Of a stretch of 41,350 nucleotides of DNA, positions 8,984-17,497 are shown piece by piece. The notes under the pieces are model-generated. The model did no database searches and had not been told where the DNA came from. It was given only the letters and a program-made list of their open reading frames with translations. Origin of the DNA: Rhodanobacter sp. Its GTDB lineage: Bacteria > Pseudomonadota > Gammaproteobacteria > Xanthomonadales > Rhodanobacteraceae. Where the stretch lies: the NCBI GenBank assembly GCA_004298015.1, contig SCSE01000053.1, positions 1-41,350 of the forward strand, written 5' to 3'. The position numbers were made by a program, and so were the translations under genes. How positions within the stretch are numbered: the stretch's first letter is position 1; each line of letters begins with the position of its first letter.

Positions 8984-11035
8984 ATGCCGCTGCTGCCGCC
9001 GGACCGCCCCGCCCCTGGTAACCCCGGAAGCCCGCTGGTGCGGGTGATCATGGATTCCCCGCGCGCTGCCGCGGACAGGGCCGCGGTCTACCATCGGCGT
9101 ACCCGGGTGAGGCCGCGCGAGCGAGCGCTGCGTGCGGTTGCCGTCATCGGTGCGCTGCTGGTGCATGTGCTGTTTCTTTTCAGTTTCGTGCTGGGGCCGG
9201 CCTACGAAGTCGTGCCGCCGCCACCCATGAAACAGCAGTTCATGCAGGTGCGCCTGATCACAAAGATCAGGCCGCCGGTACCGCATGGCACGCCAGTGAA
9301 GCAGTTGGGACCCCGTCATCAGGGGCACGCCGATGCAGCGCTTGTTGCGCATCGCCCCCGCTTGCCCTTGCACGTGCCTCTGCGTGTCGTGCAGGCGCCT
9401 GCAAGCATGTCGGCGTCGGCGCCCCCTGTCGCGGCGATCACGCGGCCAGAGCGCAAGGGGGTTGCCCGCGTGCCCGCGCCCGCGCGGCCTGTGGCGAAGC
9501 CGCCAGTCAGTCCGGCGGCCAAGGCGAAGACGCCGTCGAAAGCTGTCTCCAGGCCGCAGCCTGCGCCGAAACGGGCCAGCTCAAAACCGCAGTCGGCATC
9601 GCCAAAGCCGTTGCCACTGCCGTCGATACGGCCGCTGCTGCAGGCACCCGAGCCGCCGCAGTTGAGCCTGCCGTCACCACCACGGCCTACGCCGGTGCCA
9701 CCGCCACTGCAGCCACAGCAGGTGCGTCGCCCGCAGCTTGAAGGCGATCAGCCGGTACAGCCGCCGGCTTCGCTCGCCGTATCGGCACGTCCGGCGCACG
9801 CCATGGTGACACTCACCGTATCCCCTGTCGCGGTGCCGTTCAGTAGGTCGCCCCCGGTTGACCTGGTGCGTGCAGCGCCGGTCCCTGCACCGGCAGCCGC
9901 GCCGTTGCAAGCGGGTCCGCCCGCGCTGGCGCCGATGCCGCGCTTGTCGATGCCGTCGATCCGATGGCAACCCGACGGCGCCGGGCGGCCGCGGGTTTCG
10001 CTGCCGTCGGTGCCGGTCGATGCGGTGGCCGTGTCAGCGGTGGCGTCGCCGGCAAGCCCTGCTGCCGACTTGCCGACGCCGGTAAGTACGCCGCTGCCGG
10101 CTATCGACGTGGCGGCGACGCGTCGGCCCACCATTCAGCCGCCGGAGCTGGCGCACTTGCCATTGTCGATGCCCGTCACGCAGGCCATTGCAACCACCTC
10201 GGCAGCGCCGGTGCACGCCGCCAGCACACCGCCGAAACCTGCCCCGCCGACGTTGGATGGCAGCAGCAGCCGTTCGCCGGTTGCCACCAAGGTGCTGCGC
10301 CGCGATGTGAGCGCTGCGCCAGACGCCACACCTGCGGGTAGCGACCTGGCCATACCGGGCCTGCCGGAGGGTACGCTGGTGCCGTTACCCGGCACGCCGG
10401 CCACCGCCGCCCCATCGGAACAGGTCGAGGCTGCGGGGCAGTCCGCGGAGGCCTCGACCGTGGCGCGCGGCACGCCCATCGACGGGCAGCCTGCGAACAC
10501 GCCGGTGCCCGGCAGTTACGTACAGCTGAAGCCTCACGGCGATACCGCGATCATGCGGCACAGCGCGCCGGATATCGGCTACCGGCCGACCCGCTTTTCG
10601 AAGGACTGGACGCCTTATGGCGAGAGTTCGGTGGATACCGCCTTGCGCCATGCGATCGAGAAAACCACCATCGGACATACCTTTCATCTGCCACGCGGCG
10701 TGCGCATCCGCTGCGCCCTGACGCCGTTGCGACTGGTATCCCTGTTCAGCTGCACCAACCCCGATCCGCCGCCGAAACCGGTAGCGGAAAAGGTCTATGA
10801 GCGCTTGCATCTGCCGTCTGCGGACCCCCTGCTGCCGGTTGCGGCGGTCAGTGCCGCCGCCGCACCTGTCGCCGCCTCGCCGCTGCAACTCGACAACAGC
10901 GCCGAATGTGCCACGGCACGTGTAACAGGCGGACCGATGCCGCCGGGCTGTGCGAAACCAGCGACCTACCAGCCGATCGACCGGCCGGCATCCGCATCCA
11001 GCGCCTGGGTGCCGGCCAGCGACCAGTTTCACTGA
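8984..11035 (+). CDS. TonB-like envelope protein B, long proline/alanine-rich spacer
   Basis: A 683-residue paralogue of the 7412-8386 product with unknown function. A basic N-terminus precedes one membrane span (AVAVIGALLVHVLFLFSFVL). Then comes the shared box MKQQFMQVRL, followed by roughly 400 residues dominated by Pro, Ala and Ser, an extended spacer able to cross the periplasm. The C-terminal blocks GDTAIMRHSAP, YRPTRFSKDWTP, FHLPRGVRIRC and two later Cys boxes match the shorter paralogue. Initiation may be at 8984 (coding-like third positions, no ribosome site, a TACACT just upstream) or at the ATG at 9050. Overall architecture resembles TonB/TolA but no known C-terminal domain is recognisable. 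Confidence 0.72.
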   Translation: MPLLPPDRPAPGNPGSPLVRVIMDSPRAAADRAAVYHRRTRVRPRERALRAVAVIGALLVHVLFLFSFVLGPAYEVVPPPPMKQQFMQVRLITKIRPPVPHGTPVKQLGPRHQGHADAALVAHRPRLPLHVPLRVVQAPASMSASAPPVAAITRPERKGVARVPAPARPVAKPPVSPAAKAKTPSKAVSRPQPAPKRASSKPQSASPKPLPLPSIRPLLQAPEPPQLSLPSPPRPTPVPPPLQPQQVRRPQLEGDQPVQPPASLAVSARPAHAMVTLTVSPVAVPFSRSPPVDLVRAAPVPAPAAAPLQAGPPALAPMPRLSMPSIRWQPDGAGRPRVSLPSVPVDAVAVSAVASPASPAADLPTPVSTPLPAIDVAATRRPTIQPPELAHLPLSMPVTQAIATTSAAPVHAASTPPKPAPPTLDGSSSRSPVATKVLRRDVSAAPDATPAGSDLAIPGLPEGTLVPLPGTPATAAPSEQVEAAGQSAEASTVARGTPIDGQPANTPVPGSYVQLKPHGDTAIMRHSAPDIGYRPTRFSKDWTPYGESSVDTALRHAIEKTTIGHTFHLPRGVRIRCALTPLRLVSLFSCTNPDPPPKPVAEKVYERLHLPSADPLLPVAAVSAAAAPVAASPLQLDNSAECATARVTGGPMPPGCAKPATYQPIDRPASASSAWVPASDQFH

Positions 11036-11038
11036 GCA

Positions 11039-11073
11039 CGCAAGCTGCGGCGGGCGAACGCCGCAAGCTTGCG
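11039..11073. terminator. Hairpin between convergent genes
   Basis: CGCAAGC-T-GCGGCG (11039-11052) pairs with CGCCGC-AA-GCTTGCG (11059-11073), a 13-bp interrupted stem lying between the convergent ends of the TonB-like gene and the DUF347 gene. There is no T-run, so it is a candidate bidirectional terminator only. Confidence 0.5.
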
Positions 11074-11081
11074 GTGCCCGC

Positions 11082-11885
11082 TCAGGTCGACTGCAGTGGT
11101 GCCGTGCTGACGTCCTTGCGGGTGATCGCCAGATAGGTCACCAGTCCGAGGATGGTGAGCAGAAACAGCGCACTGGTAACGATCGTGCCCAACCCCAGTG
11201 CGCCCTGATTCTGCGGTTGCGACATGTAGTCGCCGATCGAGGCGCCGAGCGGGCGGGTCAGGATATAGGCAAACCAGAACGCAAAAATCGCGTTCAAGCG
11301 GAACCGCAAGTGGGCGAAGGCCGCCAGTGCGATCAGGCCGGCGAAGATGGAAGCGGACAACAGGTAGCCCAGCTGCAGTTTCTCTGCCACCAGGTCACCC
11401 GCTGCCGTACCGAGCGCGAAGGTGAACAGGATCGCCAGCCAGTAGAAGCCCTCGCGTCGCGTGGTCATGATGGTATGCACGGAAAGCGTCTTCTCCTTCG
11501 CATACCAGGCGATGAACGTCGCGGCGAGCAGGAGGCTGAACACCACCGTGGTGGTTACCAGCGAGACCCCGAAGTGATCCGTAAGGTTGTCGGTGATCAA
11601 GGTGCCGACAATGCTCAGCAACACCACGGCAAGCCAGTAGATGCCGGCGATATAGCGCATGGCGCGAAACTGCAGGATCAAGGTGACTGCCAGCAGACTG
11701 CCCATCAGGTAGGTGGTGTTGGTCAGCCCCATATGCAGGTTCACATTCAGGAAATCGGCGAAGGTCTCGCCCACCGTGGTGCAGAGGATCTTGATGATCC
11801 AGAAATACAGCGTGATTTCCGGCACCTTGTTCAACAGATTCGCCGGGGTATTGCTGTGTTGCGTACTCATCGGGTTGTCGCTCAT
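11082..11885 (-). CDS. DUF347-repeat membrane protein (COG4705-like)
   Basis: Multi-pass inner-membrane protein of 267 residues. It opens with the DUF347-type block NKVPEITLYFWIIKILCTT-VGETFADFLN, and similar segments recur: FYWLAILFTFALGTAAGDLVAE and FWFAYILTRPLGASIGDYMS. That makes an internally repeated helical protein. The ATG at 11885 has GGAG 6 bases upstream; the in-frame ATG at 11960 has no such site. Its transport or signalling role is unknown. It stands alone, convergent with the TonB-like gene and divergent from the PepSY gene. Confidence 0.82.
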   Translation of the reverse strand: MSDNPMSTQHSNTPANLLNKVPEITLYFWIIKILCTTVGETFADFLNVNLHMGLTNTTYLMGSLLAVTLILQFRAMRYIAGIYWLAVVLLSIVGTLITDNLTDHFGVSLVTTTVVFSLLLAATFIAWYAKEKTLSVHTIMTTRREGFYWLAILFTFALGTAAGDLVAEKLQLGYLLSASIFAGLIALAAFAHLRFRLNAIFAFWFAYILTRPLGASIGDYMSQPQNQGALGLGTIVTSALFLLTILGLVTYLAITRKDVSTAPLQST

Positions 11886-12202
11886 GGAAAGCTCCATCGG
11901 GATTATGTTCGGCGGACGCACAGGGGGTGAGCGGATGTAATCCGCCAGGCACGGACCCAAGTCTGCAGGTCAATACTTAGTTTTCTCCCAGTCGCGCATG
12001 CGTATTCTTGTTATCGACGGCGGGGGCATGGATGAAATGCGCGGATATGAAAAGTTAATTTTTTGCATGAGTCTTGCCTGTCGCATTAGCAGGCCCTGAA
12101 CATGGGTTGCGGGAATGACGGCGCATAAGAATGCGCTAAGCGTCGGCTGTCATAAAGGTGGCGCGACGACCCCTCGTCGCTCCATCAACGAGAGGATTCA
12201 CG

Positions 12203-12505
12203 ATGAAAAAGTTTGTATCCGTCATGGCTGCCGGTGCGCTGGCTTTTGCAGCATTCGGCGCCAGTGCCGCGTCTTCGCACGCGCTGGCCGCACAGGCCAA
12301 GATCCAGATGCCACAGGCTCGTCAGATCGCGCTCAGGGCCTATCCCGGCAAGATCGTCAAGGAGGAGTTGGAAAAGGAAAGCGGTGGCAGTGGCCTGCGT
12401 TATTCTTTCGACATCAAGAACGCCCGCGGTACTCATGAGGTCGGTGTCGATGCCAAGAACGGCAAGGTATTGGAAAATTCCGTCGAAGGCGCCGATAACG
12501 ACTGA
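12203..12505 (+). CDS. Exported PepSY-domain protein
   Basis: A 100-residue secreted protein. MKKFVSVMAAGALAFAAFGASA is a typical Sec signal peptide. The mature part, with ARQIALRAYPGKIVKEELEK, YSFDIKN and HEVGVDAKNGKVLE, is a single PepSY unit, a small periplasmic fold often linked with protease inhibition or sensing. The ATG at 12203 follows AGAGGA about 7 bases upstream; an earlier in-frame ATG at 12158 would bury the signal peptide. It is followed by a strong terminator, so it is monocistronic. Confidence 0.85.
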   Translation: MKKFVSVMAAGALAFAAFGASAASSHALAAQAKIQMPQARQIALRAYPGKIVKEELEKESGGSGLRYSFDIKNARGTHEVGVDAKNGKVLENSVEGADND

Positions 12506-12562
12506 TTGCCAGGCGACATTTCTTCCAGTGCCTGAAATATCCATCCGGCATTCGATCCATAG

Positions 12563-12600
12563 AATCATCATCGGCATGTTGTGCCGATGATGATTTTTGA
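12563..12600 (+). terminator. Rho-independent terminator
   Basis: AATCATCATCGGCA (12563-12576) pairs perfectly with TGCCGATGATGATT (12582-12595) across a 5-base loop and is followed by TTTGATT. It ends the PepSY transcript; on the minus strand the A-rich flank also makes it usable for the disrupted SRPBCC gene that ends at 12601. Confidence 0.8.
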
Positions 12601-13306
12601 TTATCTGTGGGCTAAAAGCGAAACGGCGTGAATCAGCGCGGTGTCTTGCCGCCTGTCAGGATAATCATAAATCTCGGATTCGGCGAGGTTTGCCGGATGT
12701 GCGAGCAATTCCTGCCAGCCGAGATAACACAGCTCGACGGCAATGCTTTGGGGAGCCCCTTGTTGCGTCACGCTCAGCTCGGTCCCGCACGAGACCTAGG
12801 AGCGTGGGCCGTAGAACCTTTGGATAGCGAGATTGCGCTATCGCCATAGGATGGGTGTATCGGAAGGAGCGCATAGTGGTTCTATGCAAGCCTGACGAGA
12901 GACTCAGCCTATGGATGAGAGCACAATCGCAGCCCGAAGATTTCTACGGCCCAAGCTCCTAGCGCAGGATCACGGTCGTCTCCATCTTCCCCGGCAGCTT
13001 GGGATCATCGAACGTGTCCGTGTAGCGAATCCGTTCATGGGGCACAAGTTCGCGATACGTCTCGCCTAATGCATGACCGGCACCGGTGGCGAAGTGGGTG
13101 AGCGACATCCTGGATGTGCCGTCCACCCGGATATCCGTCCGGACATCCATGTAGTGCGTCTCGCAGGTGAGTTTGTAAGGTTGAAGCGATCTCGTCATGG
13201 CGTCAGCGGCGAGCAAGGCGCGATAAATCCGCACCTGAGTGGTACGGATCACGCGGTGAAGTCGAACGCTGTCTGCAGCGATGATGGTCGTCCGAGCCCG
13301 AGGCAA
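12601..13306 (-). pseudogene. SRPBCC/AHSA1-family gene split by an inserted element
   Basis: The upstream part (from 13306, TTG start, or slightly inside) encodes an AHSA1-like START-fold protein: VRIYRALLAADAM, YMDVRTDIRVDGTSRMSL, HALGETYRELVPHERIRYTD and DDPKLPGKMETTVILR. It then stops at a TAG created by the end of the 12796-12962 element. Beyond the element the frame resumes at 12795 with VSCGTELSVTQQGAP and CYLGWQELL, the expected C-terminal family blocks, ending at TAA 12601. Such proteins bind hydrophobic ligands or act as stress-response proteins. Removing 163 bp restores the frame but leaves a TAG at the junction, so the original target base cannot be read. The gene is almost surely inactive. 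Confidence 0.8.
12796..12962. mobile_element. 167-bp MITE-like element with nested hairpins
   Basis: Ends are 21-base inverted repeats (12796-12816 and 12942-12962) with one mismatch, each headed CTAGGAGC. Inside are further nested pairs: CCATAGG (12844-12850) with CCTATGG (12908-12914), GCATAG with CTATGC (12871-12887), and GATAGCG with CGCTATC (12823-12842). It holds no transposase and interrupts the SRPBCC gene, which shows past mobility. A CTAG is present at both ends and could be a 4-bp target duplication or part of the element. Confidence 0.75.
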
Positions 13307-13409
13307 ACCCCCGCATTCACGACAAACGCATCAGCCCGCAATCTTCATCGCTGAAGCGTTCCGGCGAGACATGGATGGCTGGCGTGCAGTGGAATTGTCA
13401 GGTGGCCCG

Positions 13410-13751
13410 TCAGCGCGGCCGTTCACGTGATGTCGATATCAGATACGTCGCGAGGCTATACAAGAGCCAAAAAAACATGCATGACACGGCGAAGATCATC
13501 ATCATCAGTAGGCCGCTGGTGCAGCCCCTGCAGAGCTGGGTACGCCAGATCACGATCGACAGGAAAGCGAAGATGACGACGCATACGATGTGTATCCCGA
13601 CGCCAGCCCAGTAGTGCGCGCGATCGTAAACCGGGGCCCCACCGCGATGAGCGAGCCAGAGCAGTGGAAGCCGGCCCAGCGAAGGGCAGCTGATGAATGC
13701 GAGCGGCAGCGCGATCGAAACAGCCAACACGGTGTCGAGGGTCTGCATCAT
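13410..13751 (-). CDS. Small multi-pass membrane protein
   Basis: Unrecognised 113-residue protein with about three hydrophobic spans (LDTVLAVSIALPLAFI, VGIHIVCVVIFAFLSIVIW, LLMMMIFAVSCMFFWLLYSL). The ATG at 13751 overlaps the TGA of the upstream membrane gene in an ATGATG/TGA arrangement, so translation is probably coupled and the longer frame opening at 14084 is not used. Cysteines flank the second loop (CRGC). The coupling suggests the two proteins form a complex; their function cannot be assigned. Confidence 0.6.
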   Translation of the reverse strand: MMQTLDTVLAVSIALPLAFISCPSLGRLPLLWLAHRGGAPVYDRAHYWAGVGIHIVCVVIFAFLSIVIWRTQLCRGCTSGLLMMMIFAVSCMFFWLLYSLATYLISTSRERPR

Positions 13752-14257
13752 GGAGACACCATGCGGGACGATGCGGTGGTTGGCTTTCCCGTCGGGTCTG
13801 CGGCTCGGGTATTGCTGACGGGGCGGCGGGGAAGGCCGAGTGCGATACCGGATGCGAGAAGTAGCGACGCGGCGGGTCCCTGCTGCCACCAGGGCAGGAC
13901 AAAGGGTGACAAGACTGTCTCGCCGAGCGAGATCGGTACCAGAAAGTAGATCGACAGCAGGACGCCTGTGGTCAGGCTGAGCGTTGCGACGATGTGGTGA
14001 CTGGGGAGCGTGCGAAAGAGCAACAGCAAGGCTGCGAAGGCCGGCAAGGCGAGGCTCAAGCCGCTGACCACAAAAGTTGCCCACCCAAGCAGTGCCAGCT
14101 TCAGTAATTCATGATCCTTGAACCAGGCGAAAAACTCGGGCGGTGGCGCCATGGCGGCGGTGACAGCGTGCACTTGAGCCATGGCGAATGCCGACACGGC
14201 GCCAAGTATCCATGGCACCAACAGACTCAGCCAGAACGCGCGTGATTGTTTTTCCAT
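13748..14257 (-). CDS. Multi-pass membrane protein, coupled to the downstream gene
   Basis: Unrecognised 169-residue protein with four or so hydrophobic spans: FWLSLLVPWILGAVSAFAMA, LLKLALLGWATFVVSGLSLALPAFAALLLLF, LSLTTGVLLSIYFLVP and an Ala/Leu-rich C-terminal one. The ATG at 14257 has GGGAG about 9 bases upstream and fits the hydrophobic N-terminus better than the longer frame from 14422. It is first in a two-gene unit with the small membrane protein whose start overlaps its stop. Confidence 0.6.
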   Translation of the reverse strand: MEKQSRAFWLSLLVPWILGAVSAFAMAQVHAVTAAMAPPPEFFAWFKDHELLKLALLGWATFVVSGLSLALPAFAALLLLFRTLPSHHIVATLSLTTGVLLSIYFLVPISLGETVLSPFVLPWWQQGPAASLLLASGIALGLPRRPVSNTRAADPTGKPTTASSRMVSP

Positions 14258-14645
14258 GAGCGACGCTCCCGATAGCGTCCAAAGTGGCTTGCCAGGGCAG
14301 CCTGCAGCCGATGCGGGTTCAGTCCGGCGGCAAGTCCCCGCTTCCCGTCGTGCTTGCGCGTGCAGGCACGACGGCTTGTCTCCATGCCATCCCCATGCCC
14401 CGAGTATGCCGATCCCTCGCATGACGGCGCAACGGGCGACATCCCGCGATTGATCAGAGGTTTGCGTTGCCGACTATGGCGGTCGGCGCGCGTTCGGCGA
14501 CCCGTCGATGCAGCGTGGCTGCAACTGTTGTCGTCATCCAGAGAGGTGTCGTGCTGCGGTATGCACGTGGCATGTCCGCGTGCCGCCGTGAAGCGTGTCG
14601 CACGGGTTGATCAGCAACGCGTGCCGTGCCAACGGTGTGCACGAC
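14258..14645. other. Intergenic region, no gene supported
   Basis: A 388-bp stretch between two minus-strand units. Short frames on both strands are arginine/alanine-rich and lack ribosome sites or family blocks. The side next to 14257 should hold the promoter of the membrane pair; no clear promoter boxes or terminator were found. Confidence 0.4.
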
Positions 14646-16913
14646 TCACAACATCCGCAGCAGCTCCTTCATCAGCGGCAGCCGGCGCACGCGCACGGCG
14701 CTGGCGCGGAACACGGCGTTGGCCAGAGCAGGGGCGGCCGTGGGCATGGCCAGGAAGCTGGCGCCGGTGGGGTCGCGGTTGCCGGGAACGGTGATCACTT
14801 CCACCGCGTCGGGCAGCTGGGCCATGCTGGCCAGCGGGTAGTCCTTGTAACTGTGCTGCTGGATCTGGCCGTTCTTGAAGGTGATCGCCAGGTTGAGCGC
14901 GGTGGACAGCGCGTCGAGGGTGGCGCCGGCGACCTGGTCTTCCAGTCCCAGCGGGTTGATCACGCGGCCGACATCGACGGCGCAAACCACCCGCTGGATG
15001 ATCAGTTTCTCGCCTTGCATCGCGGCTTCGATGGCATGTGCCACGTAGGCGCCGTTGACGTACCAGCACGCGATGCCGAGGCCGTTGACGCTGCGCAGCC
15101 AGTTTTTCCATTCGATGCGTTCGGCGACCAGGTTGAGGACGTTCAGCAGGCGGCCGATGTCCAGCGTGCCGCCTGCACTCAGCGGTAGCTGGCGCGGCTT
15201 GCCGAGCAGGCGCAAGCGGGTGTGCAGTGGGTCTTCCCGGAGCAGGTGGGCAATCTCGTCGACGAAACTTTCCACCGCGAACGCGTTGCTGAGAAACGGC
15301 ATGCCGCGTGCGGGGCCGCGCGGGATCGCCGATTGCTGGCCGTACCAGTCGCTGCGAAAGTTGGGGATCAGCCCGGCCGGCAACTGATCGGCCTCGAGTT
15401 CGGAGGTCCACAGCCGGTTGTCCGGCAAGCCGCGGTGGGCCAGGGAGGATGCGCTGGCCATGCGCTGGTTCCAGCCGATCACCTGACGCTTGCGGTTGAT
15501 GATCACGCTGAGCTGATGCACGCAGCCGGAGCGGTAGTAGTCGTGGGTGAACTCCTGTTCGCGGGTCCACAGCAGGCGCACCGGCTTGTCGACGGCCTTG
15601 GCCAGCATCACCGCTTCGGCGACGAAGTCGTGATCCAGCCGGCGACCATAGCCACCACCGACGCGTGGCACGCGAATCTCGATCTGCGCGGGCCCCAGGC
15701 CGGTCAGCCGTTGCACCACGGCCCAGGCTTTTTGCGGCGCCTGGGTCGGCACCACCAGGCGGGCGCGGTCCTTGTCCAGCCGGACCAGGCAGTTCATCGG
15801 TTCGGCGGTGGCGTGCGCCAGCCAGGGCTGCACATAGCTGGCGCTGAGACGGCGCGCCGCCTTCTTGCCGGCAGCGTCGATGTCGCCGTCGTTGCGCACG
15901 CGTGTGGTCGGTGGGGTGTCACCGGCAAGCAACGTGCTGGCCTGTTGTTCCATGGCGGCGCTGCTTTCGCCGGCGCTGGCACCGGGCGCCCACTCGAGCT
16001 TGAGCTTGCGGCGTCCCTGCAGTGCCGACCAGGTGTCTTCGGCCAGTACCGCCACCGCCGGGGCGATCACCGTGCTGCCCCAGGGCTGGTCGGGCTCCGG
16101 GTTCAGTTGCATCACCTTGACCACGCCCTTGACCGCCAGTGTGTCAGTGGTGTCGATCCGCTTGAGTTTGCCGTCGGGCCAAGGGCAATGCGCCAGCACC
16201 GCGACCAGCGCGGTGTCGGCCTGCTGGTCGATCGCAAAGGCGGCCTGGCCGGTGACGATGTCGTGGGCGTCGACGTCGCCGGCGGGGCTGCCGACAAGGC
16301 TGAATCGGGCCGGGTCTTTCAGTGGCGGCACGGTCTTGGGCAAGCTGATCTTGCTGGCGTCCTCGACCAGGCTGCCGAAGGTGAAGCGGCGGCCGTCCGG
16401 TGCAATGATCGTTCCGGATTCGCTGCCCAGCCGGTCGGCCGGCACCCCGAGCCGGCGTGCTGCCGCCTGCAACAGCAGCCAGCGCGCCACGGCACCAACC
16501 TGACGCAGGTCAGCCCAGGCGGCGGGGATCGAACCGCCGATACCGCCGATCTGGCGACCGTAGATCCAGCGCGGCTGGCCGTTGGCGTCGGCCACCCCCA
16601 GGCCCAGGGGAATCACGCTGACACGGTTCCAGTCGGCGTCGAGTTCCTCGGCGATGATCCGCGGCAGCGCGGTGGCGACACCGGTGCCGGTATCCGGATC
16701 ACGGGCGCCGATCAATACATTGCCTTCACGATCGATGCGCACGTAGGCACCCAGGTCGTAGAAGGTGTCGCCGAGCAGGGCTGGCGGCAACGGCGCGTCG
16801 GCGGCATCGGCCACGCGGATACCGACCATCAGCACGCCGGCGCCGCCGGCCAACACCTGCAGGAAGCGGCGGCGCGACAGCCGGATCGCATCGTTCACGC
16901 GGTGCTCGCTCAT
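14646..16913 (-). CDS. IorB-like molybdopterin hydroxylase large subunit, missing catalytic Glu
   Basis: A 755-residue Tat-exported member of the xanthine oxidase/isoquinoline 1-oxidoreductase beta family, expected to act in the periplasm. SRRRFLQVLAGG (13-24) is a twin-arginine signal. Family blocks include GGIGGSIPAAWADLRQVGA, AHATAEPMN, PTQAPQKAW and RVGGGYGRRLDHDFV. Near the C-terminus the family normally has a GEPG-type motif with the catalytic glutamate before APALANAVF; here the stretch is DPTGASFLAMPTAAPALANA with Phe720 at the Glu position. A block that is usually WRSVGHS is also altered (PARGMPF). Either the enzyme is dead or it does other chemistry. The ATG at 16913 overlaps the small-subunit stop by ATGA. 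Confidence 0.82.
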   Translation of the reverse strand: MSEHRVNDAIRLSRRRFLQVLAGGAGVLMVGIRVADAADAPLPPALLGDTFYDLGAYVRIDREGNVLIGARDPDTGTGVATALPRIIAEELDADWNRVSVIPLGLGVADANGQPRWIYGRQIGGIGGSIPAAWADLRQVGAVARWLLLQAAARRLGVPADRLGSESGTIIAPDGRRFTFGSLVEDASKISLPKTVPPLKDPARFSLVGSPAGDVDAHDIVTGQAAFAIDQQADTALVAVLAHCPWPDGKLKRIDTTDTLAVKGVVKVMQLNPEPDQPWGSTVIAPAVAVLAEDTWSALQGRRKLKLEWAPGASAGESSAAMEQQASTLLAGDTPPTTRVRNDGDIDAAGKKAARRLSASYVQPWLAHATAEPMNCLVRLDKDRARLVVPTQAPQKAWAVVQRLTGLGPAQIEIRVPRVGGGYGRRLDHDFVAEAVMLAKAVDKPVRLLWTREQEFTHDYYRSGCVHQLSVIINRKRQVIGWNQRMASASSLAHRGLPDNRLWTSELEADQLPAGLIPNFRSDWYGQQSAIPRGPARGMPFLSNAFAVESFVDEIAHLLREDPLHTRLRLLGKPRQLPLSAGGTLDIGRLLNVLNLVAERIEWKNWLRSVNGLGIACWYVNGAYVAHAIEAAMQGEKLIIQRVVCAVDVGRVINPLGLEDQVAGATLDALSTALNLAITFKNGQIQQHSYKDYPLASMAQLPDAVEVITVPGNRDPTGASFLAMPTAAPALANAVFRASAVRVRRLPLMKELLRML

Positions 16914-17446
16914 GGCCGTGGTGCCTTGGTGGCCGCCACGCGCTTGATCGCCCGGCGCACCCGGGTCTGGCACCCGCAGCGGCACAGGTTGGGCAACTGG
17001 TCGATGTCGCCGTCGCTGGGTCGGGGGTTGCGATTGAGCAGATCCATCGAGGCCATCAGCCAGCCCGGTGTGCAGTAGCCGCAGCCAATCGCGTCCTCGG
17101 CGATGAAAGCTTGTTGCAGCGGATGCAGGGTGCCGTCATTGGCGGTCAATCCCTCGACCGTGGTGATCTTGCGGCCGGCGACTTTGGCCACCGGCACGGT
17201 GATCGCGGACACCGCCTTGCCATCAAGCAGTACCAGATCGCTGCCGTTCTCGCCGTGGTTGTCGCCGTACTTGGTGCCGGTCAACCGCAGCACGTCGCGC
17301 AGATACCACAGCAGCGGCATCTGCGGATCGCCGGTATGGCGGAAATGCTCACCGTTGATCATCAGGTCGACGCCAGCGCGCACCTTGACCGGGGTGATGC
17401 GGCTGTCCGGGCTGGGCGGTATGGCCTGGGCTGGCACGGGCACCAT
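16910..17446 (-). CDS. IorA-like small subunit lacking the N-terminal [2Fe-2S] cysteines
   Basis: A 178-residue partner of the large subunit, from the two-cluster [2Fe-2S] family. The plant-ferredoxin-type half normally reads KYGC-x4-C-x2-C plus a later Cys. Here it is KYGDNHGENGSDLVLLDG, with Asp62, Asn67 and Asp70 in place of the first three ligands and no Cys anywhere before residue 122. The C-terminal cluster is intact: CGYC (122, 125) and CRC (155, 157). The fold around the lost cluster is well kept, so this is not recent decay. The ATG at 17446 has AGGAG about 8 bases upstream, better than the ATG at 17476. The gene overlaps the large subunit by ATGA. Confidence 0.82.
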   Translation of the reverse strand: MVPVPAQAIPPSPDSRITPVKVRAGVDLMINGEHFRHTGDPQMPLLWYLRDVLRLTGTKYGDNHGENGSDLVLLDGKAVSAITVPVAKVAGRKITTVEGLTANDGTLHPLQQAFIAEDAIGCGYCTPGWLMASMDLLNRNPRPSDGDIDQLPNLCRCGCQTRVRRAIKRVAATKAPRP

Positions 17447-17497
17447 CACGAAGTCTCCTGAAAATTGTCCGTCCATTGTGGCATTGCCGCGGCAGGC

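Noticed and set aside
12665..12889. Minus-strand 74-codon frame across the element
   Set aside because: It is out of frame with the SRPBCC remnant and crosses the insertion.
15222..17078. 618-codon plus-strand frame over the IorA/IorB pair
   Set aside because: Shadow of the hydroxylase genes, low-complexity and without a ribosome site.
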